DNA from: 40CM-2-70-7 sp035505915
Lineage (GTDB): Bacteria > Gemmatimonadota > Gemmatimonadetes > Gemmatimonadales > GWC2-71-9
Reading direction: 5' to 3'
Assembly: GCA_035505915.1 (NCBI GenBank)
Contig: DATJQI010000039.1
Location: 1-58,678 of the forward strand
Length of the DNA stretch: 58,678 bases
The translations under genes and the position numbers were made by a program. The notes under the pieces are model-generated. The model did no database searches. It saw only the letters and a program-made list of their open reading frames with translations, and had not been told where the DNA came from. How positions within the stretch are numbered: the first letter of the stretch is position 1; the number at the start of each line of letters is the position of its first letter. Shown in pieces: positions 8,675 to 18,100 of the stretch.

Positions 8675-9780
8675 ACCTCGTTCCCTGGTTTCCGGAGATC
8701 GCGGTGGCGGCGGGAGCCCTGGCGCTGGCGCCCGGGCTCTGGACCCTGCGCCGCATCCCGAGCCGGGCCCGCGCCGTCCACCTCGCCGTCCCCGCGGCCC
8801 TGATCCTCGCCGCGGCGGTCGTTCTCGATCTCCTGGTGAGCGAGCGGACCGGCGCCGCCCTGGCGTTGGGCGGCGTCACCGCGCTCCTGATCGCCGTCCT
8901 GGCCTCGACCGGACTCTCCGCTCCCACGCTCGGTCTCGCCTCCTGGGGCGCGGCCCTGCTGGGCCTCGGCGCCCTGTTCGAGATCTTCGGCGGCGCGGCC
9001 GGAATGGACGACGGCGGTTGGAAGCTCTTCGCCCAGCTCGCCGCGGCCTTCGCCCTCGGCTCGGCGCTCGTGACCGCCGTGCGCCCGCCCGACGGGCCGG
9101 CGCCCGACGCCGCGGACGCCGGCATCTTCGGAACGACGGGCGCCGTCGTCATCGCGTCGGCGACGCCGTTCGTCGCGAACCGGGTCGACGGGGCGGCGCT
9201 CCCGATGCTCATCGCCGTAGCCGGCGTGCTGCCGCCGCTCATCGCGCTCGTCGCCCGGCCGTCGGTGAAGATCGGCGTCGGGGTCGGAGCCGCCGTCGTC
9301 GCCCTCGTCGTCGCGGGGGCGGCGGCGGGCCTCGACCCGGTCGCGCTGGCCCGCGACGAGGGTCCCACTCCTCCGTGGGCGCCTCTCGCCGCGGCCCTCA
9401 CGGGCATCGCGCTGGGCGTGGGCGCGGCACTGATCTCCGACAAGCGCTGGGCGCTCGCCGTCCTCGTCGCGTCCCTCCTGCCCTTCCACGCGCTCGGTCC
9501 CTACGGGACGGCGCTGGGCGGCGCCGGAGTGATGGCGGGGGTCGGGCCGCTCCACCGGCCGTCGGTCGCCACGACCTTCCTGACCGCCGTCGCTCTGCTC
9601 GCGGCCTCTCACGCCAATTCGCCGCTGGCGACCCCCACCCACGCCCGGGGCTGGATCGTCGCGGCGCTGGGAGCGATGGTCGTGGCCGCGCTGGGGGTCC
9701 TCGGGAAAGGATCCCGGATCGCGCTGCTCCGCGTGGTGTTGCTGGAATGGATCGTGATCGCTCCCTTCGTGGGCTCCTGA
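8671..9780 (+). CDS. Polytopic membrane protein of unknown function
   Basis: A 369-residue, extremely Ala/Leu/Val/Gly-rich protein with roughly 11-13 predicted membrane helices evenly spread along its length and few charged residues between them. The ATG overlaps the pth stop by 4 nt and the protein ends 9 nt before ychF, so it is translated with the housekeeping run. There are no recognisable transporter or enzyme motifs; the general look resembles proton-pumping oxidoreductase antiporter subunits, but the conserved Lys/Glu pattern is not evident. I cannot assign a function. Confidence 0.75.
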   Translation: MNLVPWFPEIAVAAGALALAPGLWTLRRIPSRARAVHLAVPAALILAAAVVLDLLVSERTGAALALGGVTALLIAVLASTGLSAPTLGLASWGAALLGLGALFEIFGGAAGMDDGGWKLFAQLAAAFALGSALVTAVRPPDGPAPDAADAGIFGTTGAVVIASATPFVANRVDGAALPMLIAVAGVLPPLIALVARPSVKIGVGVGAAVVALVVAGAAAGLDPVALARDEGPTPPWAPLAAALTGIALGVGAALISDKRWALAVLVASLLPFHALGPYGTALGGAGVMAGVGPLHRPSVATTFLTAVALLAASHANSPLATPTHARGWIVAALGAMVVAALGVLGKGSRIALLRVVLLEWIVIAPFVGS

Positions 9781-9789
9781 GGACTCGTC

Positions 9790-10893
9790 ATGCTTCGCCT
9801 GGGTATCGTTGGACTGCCTAACGTCGGCAAATCGACGCTCTTCAACGCGCTGACGTCGTCGAAGGCGGCCGCGGCCGAGAACTATCCGTTCTGTACCGTG
9901 GACCCCAACGTCGGCGTCGTCGAAGTCCCGGACCCGAGGCTCGAGGAGCTGAACCGGATCGTCCGGCCCAAGAAGAAAGTTCCGGCGGTGGTCGAGTTCG
10001 TCGACATCGCGGGTCTGGTGAAGGGCGCCAGCCAGGGCGAGGGCCTCGGGAACCAGTTTCTGTCGCACATCCGGGAGGTGGACGCCGTCGTCCACGTGAT
10101 CCGGTGTTTCGAGGATCCCGACGTCGTGCATGTCATGGGCCCGGTCGATCCGGTCCGCGATCACGACGTCATTGCGGCCGAGCTCGCGCTCGCGGATGTG
10201 GCCGTGATCGACCGGCGGGTGGAGAAGGCCCGCAAATCGGCGAAGGCCGGCGACAAGGACGCGCAGGCCGAAATGGCGCTCCTCGAGCGCGTGACGGCGG
10301 AGCTGAACGCCGGGCGGGGCGCCCGCGCGGCGGCGGCGAATCCCCAGGAGCTGGCGGCCCTCCGCGGCATGGGCCTCCTCACCGCCAAGCCGATTCTGTA
10401 CGCGGCCAACGTGAGCGAAGACGACCTGGCGGCCGGCGGCGGGAAGTTCGTCGACGTGCTCCAGAAGGCCGTGACCGCGCACCACGAGGAGGCGCAGCTG
10501 GTGCCCTTCTCCGCCAAGCTCGAGGCGGAGCTGGCGGAGCTCTCGGCGGACGAGCGGAAGGAGTTCCTCGCGTCGGCCGGCGTGAAGGAGCCGGGGCTCG
10601 ACCGCCTGATTCACGCGGGGTACGCCCTGCTCGGGCTCCGCACGTACTTCACCGCCGGGGAGCAGGAGGTCCGGGCCTGGACCATCCACGTGAACGACAC
10701 CGCCTTCGACGCGGCGGGGGTGATCCACTCGGATTTTCAGAAGGGATTCATCCGCGCCGAGACCGTGAGCTACGCGGACTTCACCAAATCGGGATCCTGG
10801 AAAGCGGCCCGGGAGCAGGGCCTGGTCCGTAGTGAAGGCCGGGAATACGTGGTGCAGGACGGGGACATCCTGCTCTTTCGTTTCAACGTCTGA
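9790..10893 (+). CDS. ychF: Ribosome-binding ATPase YchF (OLA1 family)
   Basis: An OBG-like P-loop protein that prefers ATP and associates with ribosomes. The 367 residues begin 'LRLGIVGLPNVGKST' with the P-loop at 8-15, then the G3 motif DIAGLVKGAS, and the family-specific 'NVSEDD' in place of the GTP-specifying NKxD. The C-terminal TGS domain (about 280-365) includes 'TYFTAGEQEVRAWTI' and 'HSDFQKGFIRAE'. Length and motifs match the family throughout. It follows the membrane protein gene by 9 nt. In many genomes ychF is next to pth, as here. Confidence 0.96.
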   Translation: MLRLGIVGLPNVGKSTLFNALTSSKAAAAENYPFCTVDPNVGVVEVPDPRLEELNRIVRPKKKVPAVVEFVDIAGLVKGASQGEGLGNQFLSHIREVDAVVHVIRCFEDPDVVHVMGPVDPVRDHDVIAAELALADVAVIDRRVEKARKSAKAGDKDAQAEMALLERVTAELNAGRGARAAAANPQELAALRGMGLLTAKPILYAANVSEDDLAAGGGKFVDVLQKAVTAHHEEAQLVPFSAKLEAELAELSADERKEFLASAGVKEPGLDRLIHAGYALLGLRTYFTAGEQEVRAWTIHVNDTAFDAAGVIHSDFQKGFIRAETVSYADFTKSGSWKAAREQGLVRSEGREYVVQDGDILLFRFNV

Positions 10894-10971
10894 CCGGATA
10901 GCTTTCGCCGCTCAATTCCCCTACTCGGTGCCGCACCTGCGCCGGGTCGTTCCAGACCAAAGGGAGGTGGC

Positions 10972-11325
10972 ATGACTCGTCGATACGAGACGGTCTACAT
11001 TTTTGACAGTGCCCTCGAAGAACCCGCGGTAACCGAGAAGCTCGATCGTTTCCACGCGCTCCTGACCAAAGACGGGCAGGGCACGATGACGAACGTGAGC
11101 CATTGGGGCAAGCGGACCCTCGCCTATCCCATCAAGAAGAAGGATACCGGCTACTACGTGGTGGCCCAGTTCGAAGCGGCCGGAGCGCTCCTGCCGGAGT
11201 ACGAGCGCGCCGTGAAGCTCGACGAGGGCGTCCTGCGGTTCCTCGTGGTGGTGTCGGAGGTCGAGGCCAAGCCGGTGCCCGCCCCGGCGCTGGCGGACGA
11301 CGACGGTGAGGAGGACGACGCGTGA
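10972..11325 (+). CDS. rpsF: 30S ribosomal protein S6
   Basis: A 117-residue bS6: 'RRYETVYIFDSAL' start, 'WGKRTLAYPIKKKDTGYYVVAQFEA' core and 'LRFLVV' strand, then an acidic C-terminal tail (DDDGEEDDA). A GGGAGGTGG site lies 6 nt before ATG 10972. It heads rpsF-rpsR-DUF2232-rplI; the usual ssb gene between S6 and S18 is absent. The 78-nt gap upstream holds no obvious terminator, so the cluster may be partly read through from ychF. Confidence 0.95.
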   Translation: MTRRYETVYIFDSALEEPAVTEKLDRFHALLTKDGQGTMTNVSHWGKRTLAYPIKKKDTGYYVVAQFEAAGALLPEYERAVKLDEGVLRFLVVVSEVEAKPVPAPALADDDGEEDDA

Positions 11326-11543
11326 GACGGCCTTCGAAGACCTGCCCGGTGTGTGAGTCCGGTGTCCGGGTCCTGGACTACAAGGATGACCGCACGGTGA
11401 GCCGCTTCCTGACCGAGCGCGGCAAGATTCTGCCCTCGCGCCTGTCCGGGATGTGCGCGCGCCACCAGCGGCAGCTGGCCGTGGCCATCAAGCGGGCCCG
11501 GCAACTGGCCCTGATCCCGTACATCAAGGGCTTCACCGGCTGA
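11322..11543 (+). CDS. rpsR: 30S ribosomal protein S18
   Basis: A 73-residue bS18, partner of S6 on the platform. It has the zinc-ribbon-type CPVC pair near the N-terminus plus a third Cys in 'SGMCARHQRQL', and the basic RNA-binding core 'RFLTERGKILPSR' and 'AIKRARQLALIPY'. The GTG start overlaps the rpsF stop (GTGA), so the two binding partners are translationally coupled. The retained cysteines mark it as a C+ (zinc-binding) form. Confidence 0.95.
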   Translation: MRRPSKTCPVCESGVRVLDYKDDRTVSRFLTERGKILPSRLSGMCARHQRQLAVAIKRARQLALIPYIKGFTG

Positions 11544-11545
11544 GC

Positions 11546-12469
11546 ATGACCCCCGCGAGGAGCGTCTGGTGGCTGGCGGGCGGCACGATCCTGGTCGTCC
11601 TGTTCGCCCCCACCAGCCTGCCGCTCGCGGGCTTGGCGTTCGCGGGGCTCCAGGCGGCGGGGGGCTTCCGCTCCGGCCGGGCGCGCGTAGCCGCGCTCCT
11701 CATCGGCGTCGCGTCCCTCGGCGCGCTGGTGGTGCCGCAGGACTCCGCGGTGAACACCCTGGTGGCGGTGTTCCAGCTCCTGGCCGCGGTGGCGTTCGTC
11801 GGAGGCGCGTGGTCGGAGCCGGGGCCGTTCTTCCGGCGCGCCACGTTCGCGCTGACGTGGAGCGCGACGGCGGCCCTCGCCCTGGCCTGGGTGGCGGGCC
11901 GCGGGATGAGCTGGGGGCTCCTGGCGTGGGAGACCCGGCGCCAGGTGAGCTTCGCCGAGCGGTCCATCGTCGAGGCGATGAAGCCGGAGACGATGGCGAC
12001 GCTGTACGCGATGTACGAGCCGATGGTCCGGGTGTTGAGCACCGCGCGCCCCGGGCTCGAGGTTCTGGGGGCGTACGCCGCCCTCGCCGCCGCGTGGCAG
12101 TGGCACGTGCGCACGGCCCGGCAGCCGGTGGGCCCGCCGCTCGCGCCGTTCCGGCAATTCCGGATCGCCGACGGCGCGGTGTGGGGTGTGGTGCTCGCCA
12201 CGGCGGTCTGGATCGTCTCGGCGAAAGTGCCCGGGCTCCGGATCGCGGCGTTGAACGCCGGGCTGGTGCTCGGCGCGCTGTATGTCCTCCGCGGAGCCGC
12301 CGTCCTGGGGGCCGCCGCGGTGACCCTGGCGATTCCGGCCTGGGTGCAGGCGACGGCGATCGTGTCGGGGCTGCTGTTCGCCGCGGTGACGGCCCCGGGC
12401 CTCGCCATCCTGGGCGTGAGCGATACCTGGTTGGAGTTCCGACGCCGGCTCGAACGCCGGCCGAACTGA
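11546..12469 (+). CDS. DUF2232 (YybS-like) membrane protein
   Basis: A 307-residue protein with about 8 membrane helices and the C-terminal 'GVSDTWLEFRRRL' typical of DUF2232/YybS proteins. These are very often encoded between rpsR and rplI, as this one is. It starts 2 nt after the rpsR stop. The function of the family is not established; it has been proposed to be a membrane transporter-like protein. The start at ATG 11546 gives an immediate first membrane helix. Confidence 0.65.
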   Translation: MTPARSVWWLAGGTILVVLFAPTSLPLAGLAFAGLQAAGGFRSGRARVAALLIGVASLGALVVPQDSAVNTLVAVFQLLAAVAFVGGAWSEPGPFFRRATFALTWSATAALALAWVAGRGMSWGLLAWETRRQVSFAERSIVEAMKPETMATLYAMYEPMVRVLSTARPGLEVLGAYAALAAAWQWHVRTARQPVGPPLAPFRQFRIADGAVWGVVLATAVWIVSAKVPGLRIAALNAGLVLGALYVLRGAAVLGAAAVTLAIPAWVQATAIVSGLLFAAVTAPGLAILGVSDTWLEFRRRLERRPN

Positions 12470-12483
12470 GTCACGAGGACGGC

Positions 12484-12927
12484 ATGGAAATCATTCTGCG
12501 GGAAGACGTGCAGCACGTCGGCAAGGCGGGTGAGGTGGTGAAGGTGAAGGACGGCTTCGCCCGAAACTTCCTCCTGCCCAAGGGCCTGGCCTACGAGGCC
12601 ACCGAGGGCAACAAGAAGAAGATCACGTTCGAGGCCGCGCGCATCGCCAAGCAGCGCCTGGCCGAAAAGGACGCCGCCCAGGGCGTCGCCGAGCGGCTGG
12701 GACAGGTGCACCTCACCTTCACCGCCAAGGTGGGTGAAGAGGAGAAGCTCTACGGATCGATCACCGCGGCCGACATCCAGCGCCGGCTCGCCGAGCTGGG
12801 CCACGACATCGACAAGCGGCAGATCGACCTCCCCGAACCCATCCGCGCGCTGGGCGAGTTCAAGGTCGGCGTGAAGGTCCACGCGGAAGTCCGGCCCGAG
12901 GTGACGATCACGGTGGTCAAGGAGTAA
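12484..12927 (+). CDS. rplI: 50S ribosomal protein L9
   Basis: A 147-residue bL9. The N-terminal RNA-binding domain has 'LREDVQHVGKAGEVV' and 'GFARNFLLPKGLA', then the long connecting helix (about 45-75), and the C-terminal domain has 'LYGSITAADI' and 'LGEFKVGVKVH'. The full family length is present. ATG 12484 follows an ACGAGGAC site and sits 14 nt after the DUF2232 gene. Confidence 0.96.
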   Translation: MEIILREDVQHVGKAGEVVKVKDGFARNFLLPKGLAYEATEGNKKKITFEAARIAKQRLAEKDAAQGVAERLGQVHLTFTAKVGEEEKLYGSITAADIQRRLAELGHDIDKRQIDLPEPIRALGEFKVGVKVHAEVRPEVTITVVKE

Positions 12928-12937
12928 GGGCTCCGCC

Positions 12938-14752
12938 GTGCCGGCCGGCATCACGTATGTGGACGGCCCCCGGCTGTCGCGGTCCCTCCTGGCCGCGGCC
13001 GACTGGGTGGCCGCCGGCCGCGACGAGCTGAACCGCCTGAACGTCTTCCCGGTCCCCGACGGGGACACGGGAACGAACATGTGGCTGACCCTCCGCGAAG
13101 TGGCCCAGGCGCTCCGGACCCTGGGCCCCGCCCCCCTGCCCCAGGTGACCGAAGCGATGGCCCAGGCGTCGATCCGCGGCGCCCGCGGGAATTCCGGGAT
13201 GATGCTGTCCCAGTTCCTCATCGGCCTCCGCGACGGCCTGGGCGACCGGCTCACCGCCACCGCCCGCGATCTCGCCCGCGCCATCAAGATGGGGTTCGAG
13301 CGCCTCAAGGGCTCCCTCGACGACCCCATCGAAGGCACCATCCTGACCGTCGCCCGGGACGCCGCGGACGAAGCGAGCTCCGCCGCCGACGAGCGGGACC
13401 TCAAGGTGTTCATGCGCCGGCTGGTCAACCGGGCCGAGCGCTCCCTGCAGGGGACGCCGGAGCTCCTGGCCGTGCTCAAGTCGGCCGGCGTGGTCGATGC
13501 CGGGGCCAAAGGCTTCGTCCGGCTGCTGGACGGGGTGAAGCGCCTTATAGAGGAAGGCGGCCAGGCCCAGGGGGCGGTGGACCGCGATCTCGTGAACGCG
13601 GCGGCCGTGACCGAGGTCGCCTCGGACCGCGACTACCGGTTCTGCACCGAGGTGATGGTCCGCGGCACGTCGCTTCCCTCCCCCGAGCTGGTGCGCGCCG
13701 CGCTCCGCGAGCTGGGCGGATCCATCGTGGTGCTCGAGTCCGGGGACCTCCTGAAGGCCCACGTGCACACCGACACGCCCGACGCCGTCTTCCAGCTCGG
13801 CGCCCGGTGGGGAGCCGTCGAGTACACGAAGGCCGAGGACATGCGGGCGCAGCATGCCAACCTCGCCGCGAAGCGGCCGGTGGCCTTCGTGGCCGACACC
13901 GCCTGCGACCTCCCCGATTCGGCCGTCTTCGAGCAGCAGATCGGGCTCGTGCCGATGCAGGTCGTCGTGGGTGACCGCGTCTACCGGGACCGGCTGGAGC
14001 TCTCGGCGCCCGAGTTCTTCACGCGGCTCCGCACCGGTCAGGACGCGACCACGTCTCAGCCCACCCGCCAGGCGTTCGCCGAGGTGTACCGCGACGCGCT
14101 GCGGGTGGCGGAGCAGATCGTGGTGGTCACGGTGTCCAAGCCCCTCTCGGGCACCTATGCCAACGCCGAGGCGGCGGCGCGGGAAGTGGCGGCCGACCGG
14201 ATCTTCCTCGTGGATTCCCGCAGCGCCTCGCTGGGCGAGGGGCTGCTGGTGCTGCGCGGGATCGAGCTGGCGGCGCAGGGGATGCCTCCCGAGCAGGTGG
14301 CTCGCGAGCTCGTCCGGGTGCGCGGTCAATCCTCCGGCTTCTTCATCGTAGATAATCTGGAGCGGCTCATTCGCTCGGGACGGATCAGCCGGGTGGCCGG
14401 GTGGCTCGGCACCCGGCTCAAGGTGAAGCCGATCATGACCCTGACCCCGGACGGGGTGGTCGATCCGGCCGGACGCGCCCGCGGGCGGGAGGCGGCGCGC
14501 GTCAAGGTCCTGGCGCTGCTGGACCGGGCGCTGGCCGGGAAACCCCGGGAACTCCGGCTGGGCGTGGTGCACGCGGACATTCCCCAGTTCGCGGAAACCC
14601 TGCGTCAGGAGCTGGTCCAGCGGTACCGGCCCAAGGAGATCCTGCTCAGTCCGATCACGCCGGTGCTCGCGGCGCACACCGGCATCGGCGCCTGGGGGGT
14701 CTTCTATCAGATAGAGGACGGAACAAACCCGGGGACGGCAGGCTATGAGTAG
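12938..14752 (+). CDS. Fused DhaL-type kinase and DegV fatty acid-binding protein (FakA-FakB-like)
   Basis: A 604-residue protein, GTG start. Residues about 10-205 are a DAK2/DhaL ATP-binding domain, with the Mg-binding DGDTGTNM at 41-48 and a GARGNSGMMLSQ loop. Residues about 210-300 match the FakA/YloV middle domain. Residues 313-604 are a DegV (EDD-fold) domain that keeps the lipid/phosphate-binding signatures of true FakB proteins: TSQPT at 372-376, SGTY at 404-407, RSGR at 479-482 and HTG at 580-582. In Firmicutes, FakA phosphorylates a fatty acid held by a separate FakB for phospholipid synthesis. Here both functions appear on one chain. Ordinary FakA also has a DegV-like C-terminal domain, but without the lipid-site motifs. 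The gene overlaps rsfS by 8 nt. Confidence 0.85.
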   Translation: MPAGITYVDGPRLSRSLLAAADWVAAGRDELNRLNVFPVPDGDTGTNMWLTLREVAQALRTLGPAPLPQVTEAMAQASIRGARGNSGMMLSQFLIGLRDGLGDRLTATARDLARAIKMGFERLKGSLDDPIEGTILTVARDAADEASSAADERDLKVFMRRLVNRAERSLQGTPELLAVLKSAGVVDAGAKGFVRLLDGVKRLIEEGGQAQGAVDRDLVNAAAVTEVASDRDYRFCTEVMVRGTSLPSPELVRAALRELGGSIVVLESGDLLKAHVHTDTPDAVFQLGARWGAVEYTKAEDMRAQHANLAAKRPVAFVADTACDLPDSAVFEQQIGLVPMQVVVGDRVYRDRLELSAPEFFTRLRTGQDATTSQPTRQAFAEVYRDALRVAEQIVVVTVSKPLSGTYANAEAAAREVAADRIFLVDSRSASLGEGLLVLRGIELAAQGMPPEQVARELVRVRGQSSGFFIVDNLERLIRSGRISRVAGWLGTRLKVKPIMTLTPDGVVDPAGRARGREAARVKVLALLDRALAGKPRELRLGVVHADIPQFAETLRQELVQRYRPKEILLSPITPVLAAHTGIGAWGVFYQIEDGTNPGTAGYE

Positions 14753-15119
14753 CGGATCGCGACGATCCCGCGGGAAACAGCCACCCGGCCTGGACGGGCT
14801 GCGGCCGGTGCTGGACGGGCTGTCCGCCCGCAAGGCGGTGGACCTGGTGGTGCTGGACCTGCGCGGGCTGTCCGAAGCGACGGACTATTTCGTGATCGCG
14901 TCGGGAACCTCCGACGCGCACGTGCGCGGGATGGCGGATCTCCTGCTCAAGCAGAACGCCGGCGGCGGACCGCATCACGTGGAAGGGCTGGCACAGGGAC
15001 GCTGGGTGCTCCTGGACTACGTGGACTTCGTGGTCCACCTCTTCCACCCCGAGCTGCGTGATTTCTACCAGCTCGAGCGGCTGTGGGGAGAGGCACCGGT
15101 GGTGGCGGTGGCGGATTGA
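14745..15119 (+). CDS. rsfS: Ribosomal silencing factor RsfS
   Basis: A 124-residue RsfS/YbeB/Iojap protein, which binds L14 on the 50S subunit and blocks subunit joining in starvation. Family core: 'AVDLVVLDLRGLSEATDYFVIASGTSDAHVRGMAD' and 'WVLLDYVDFVVHLFHPELRDFYQLERLW'. The N-terminal 15 residues are a basic extension. The ATG lies 8 nt inside the preceding gene. In many genomes this gene sits with nadD; here it follows the fatty acid kinase. Confidence 0.95.
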   Translation: MSSGSRRSRGKQPPGLDGLRPVLDGLSARKAVDLVVLDLRGLSEATDYFVIASGTSDAHVRGMADLLLKQNAGGGPHHVEGLAQGRWVLLDYVDFVVHLFHPELRDFYQLERLWGEAPVVAVAD

Positions 15120-15141
15120 CGGCTCGACGGATGGGGGTGGT

Positions 15142-18100
15142 ATGACGGTGAAGAACACGGTGCGGTACGCGGCGCGGATCCTCCCCCTGGTGGCCGCCCT
15201 CGCGGCGCTCCCGGGCACCGCGTCCGCGCAGGAATTCGGGCAGAACAAAGTCCAGTACCGCACCTTCGACTGGCAGATCATCCAGACCGAGCACTTCGAC
15301 GTCTACTTCTATCCGGTGGAGCGGGAAGCGGCCCTGGATGTCGCCCGCATCGCCGAGCGGTCCTACGCCCGCCTGTCCCGGATCCTGCACCACAATTTCA
15401 GCGAGCGGAAGCCGATCCTCCTCTACGCCTCGTACAGCGAGTTCCAGGAGACCAACGCGCTGGGCGGAGAGAGCCCGGGTGAGGGCACCGAGGGTGTCAC
15501 CGAGTTCTACAAGCACCGCATGGTCATCCCCTTCACCGGGTCGTACGAGGCCATGTATCACGTCATCCAGCACGAGATGACGCACCAGTTCCAGTACGAC
15601 GTCTACAGCCACGGCCACCCCGGCGCCGGCATCCAGACGATGATCGCGGTGAATCCCCCGGGATGGTTCATGGAGGGCATGGCGGAGTACCTCTCGCTGG
15701 GTCCCATGGACCCGGCCACGACGATGGCGCTCCGGGACGCGGCCCTGCAGGGCCACCTGCCCACGATCGAGCAGATGACCTACGATCCCAACATCTTCCC
15801 GTACTTCTACGGCCACGCGCTGTTCGCGTACATCGGCCAGCGCTGGGGCGACGAGGTGATCGGGGAGATCCTGCAGGCGTCGGCGGCGGTGGGCATCGAA
15901 AACGCCTTCAAGCGCGGCCTCGGCATCTCGCTGGACGAGCTGTCCAAGGACTGGCGGGACGCCGTCCAGGCGACCTTCCTGCCCCAGATCTCGGATCATT
16001 ATCCGGCGCGCCGGATCGCGGAGCCGCTGCTCACCGAGAAGCGCTCGGACGGGACGCTCCACCTGGCGCCGGCCCTCTCGCCGGACGGCAAGCTGATCGC
16101 CTACTTCGGCGAAGGGAACGATTTCTTCATCGACCTCTACCTCGCCGACGCGGAAACCGGCCACACCATCCGCCGGCTGGTCAAGTCCACGACGTCGAGC
16201 AACTATGAGAGCCTGCGCTTCGTCTATTCGTCGGGCACGTTCTCTCCCGACGGCCGGTATTTCGCCATCGCCGTGAAGCACAACGACCGGGATGACCTGG
16301 TCCTCTTCGACGTGAAGCGGGACCGCGAGGCGGCCCGGCTCAGGATTCCCCTCAACGGCATCAACAACCCCAGCTGGTCCCCCGACGGGACGCAGCTCGT
16401 ATTCACCGGGTACGACGGCGGGCTGGCCGATCTCTACATCATCAATCGCGACGGCTCCGACCTCCGGCGGCTGACGAACGACAAGTATGCCGATCTCCTC
16501 CCGTCGTGGTCCCCCGACGGGAAGACCATCGCGTTCGCCACCGACCGGGGACCCGGCACCGACTTCGCCACGCTGGCCAAGGGAAACCTCCGGATCGCCC
16601 TGTATCACCTGGAGTCGGGCCAGATCGAAGTGCTGAACCACATGGATTATGGCAAGAACGTCGATCCGGTCTGGTCCCCCGACGGCCGGTCCCTGGCCTT
16701 CACGTCCGACCGCACCGGTATCAGCAACGTCTTTCTCTACGATCTCGCCGATCGCCAGGTCTATCAGCTGACCGACGTCTTCACCGGCGTCACCGGAATC
16801 ACGCCCATCTCCCCCGCCCTCTCCTGGGCCAAGGAGACCGACCGCCTGGCGTTCGCGTACTACGATGACGGCAGCTGGGACGTCTACGCGATCGACAATC
16901 CGCGCTCCCTGCGCGGCCAGCCCTACCAGGACCACCCCGTTCCCCAGGTGGTGTATGCGCAGACCCGGCCCCGGTACGAGCTCGCGACCAACCCGCACGA
17001 CAGCACCATCCTCGGCCTGACGCCGTCGACGGGTGACACCACGGCGCCGTCGTCGTCGATCTACCGCGCCCCGTCCGGCATCCGGGCCTCCGGCGCCCAG
17101 CCCGCCGAGACCACCCACGTGTCGGCGCCGGTCTCCATCAAGGACCTGCTCGATTCGACCAACTTCGCGCTGCCCGACACGGCGGAGTTCACGATCAAGC
17201 CCTACACGGTGCGGTTCACCCCCGACTACGTCGCCCGGCCCACCATCGGCTACGAGCGCGACAACTTCGGCCGCGGCTTCTTCGGCGGCACCGCCATCTC
17301 GCTGTCCGACATGCTCGGCGACCGGACCATGGTGTTCTCGGGCGCCGTGAACGGGCGACTGGCGGAAGCCGAAGTGCTGGCCGCCTACATCAATCAGGTG
17401 CACCGGACCAACTGGGCGGTCGGCTTCACCCAGGAGCCCTACTACTTCTACGAGCCGTCCACCATCGCGCAGGACTCGCTCGGGAACCTCGCGCTCCAGA
17501 GCAACATCCGCCGGTTCGTGATCCGGGACGCGTTCGTCCAGGCGGCGTACCCGTTCAGCCAGTTCACCCGCGCCGAGCTCTCCATGCACGGCGTGGCCAT
17601 TTCCGATGCGACGCTGCAAGTCAGCGACTACTACGACCAGTTCGGCAATTTCTACGGCGAGACGACGAACACGCTGGGCGGGGTGACGACGGGCTACGTA
17701 CAGCCCAGCGCGGCCCTGGTGCACGACAACACGCTGTACGGCTGGGTGGGACCGTTCTCGGGTTCCCGCTGGCGGGTCGAGGTGGCGCCGGCCATCGGCA
17801 GCTGGCAGTTCACCGCCGGCACGGCGGACTACCGCCGCTACTTCTTCCTGCGTCCGTTCACCATCGCGCTGCGCGGACTCTATTTCGGGCGCATCGGCCG
17901 CGATGGAGACCGGTTCCCCATCTTCCTCGGCAGCACGGAGCTGATCCGCGGCTATACGGCCGGCTCGTTCCAGAGCAACGAGTGCGTGGCGGCGGTGACC
18001 GCCGCGTCCCAGACCGGCTGCGCCGAGCTCGACCAGCTGATCGGGTCGAACGTCGGTGTCGGCAACATCGAGATCCGCTTCCCGCTCACCCGCGCGCTGG

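Noticed and set aside
10894..10971. Possible tRNA or small RNA between ychF and rpsF
   Set aside because: No cloverleaf, no T-loop consensus and no terminator hairpin; the sequence only supplies the rpsF ribosome site.
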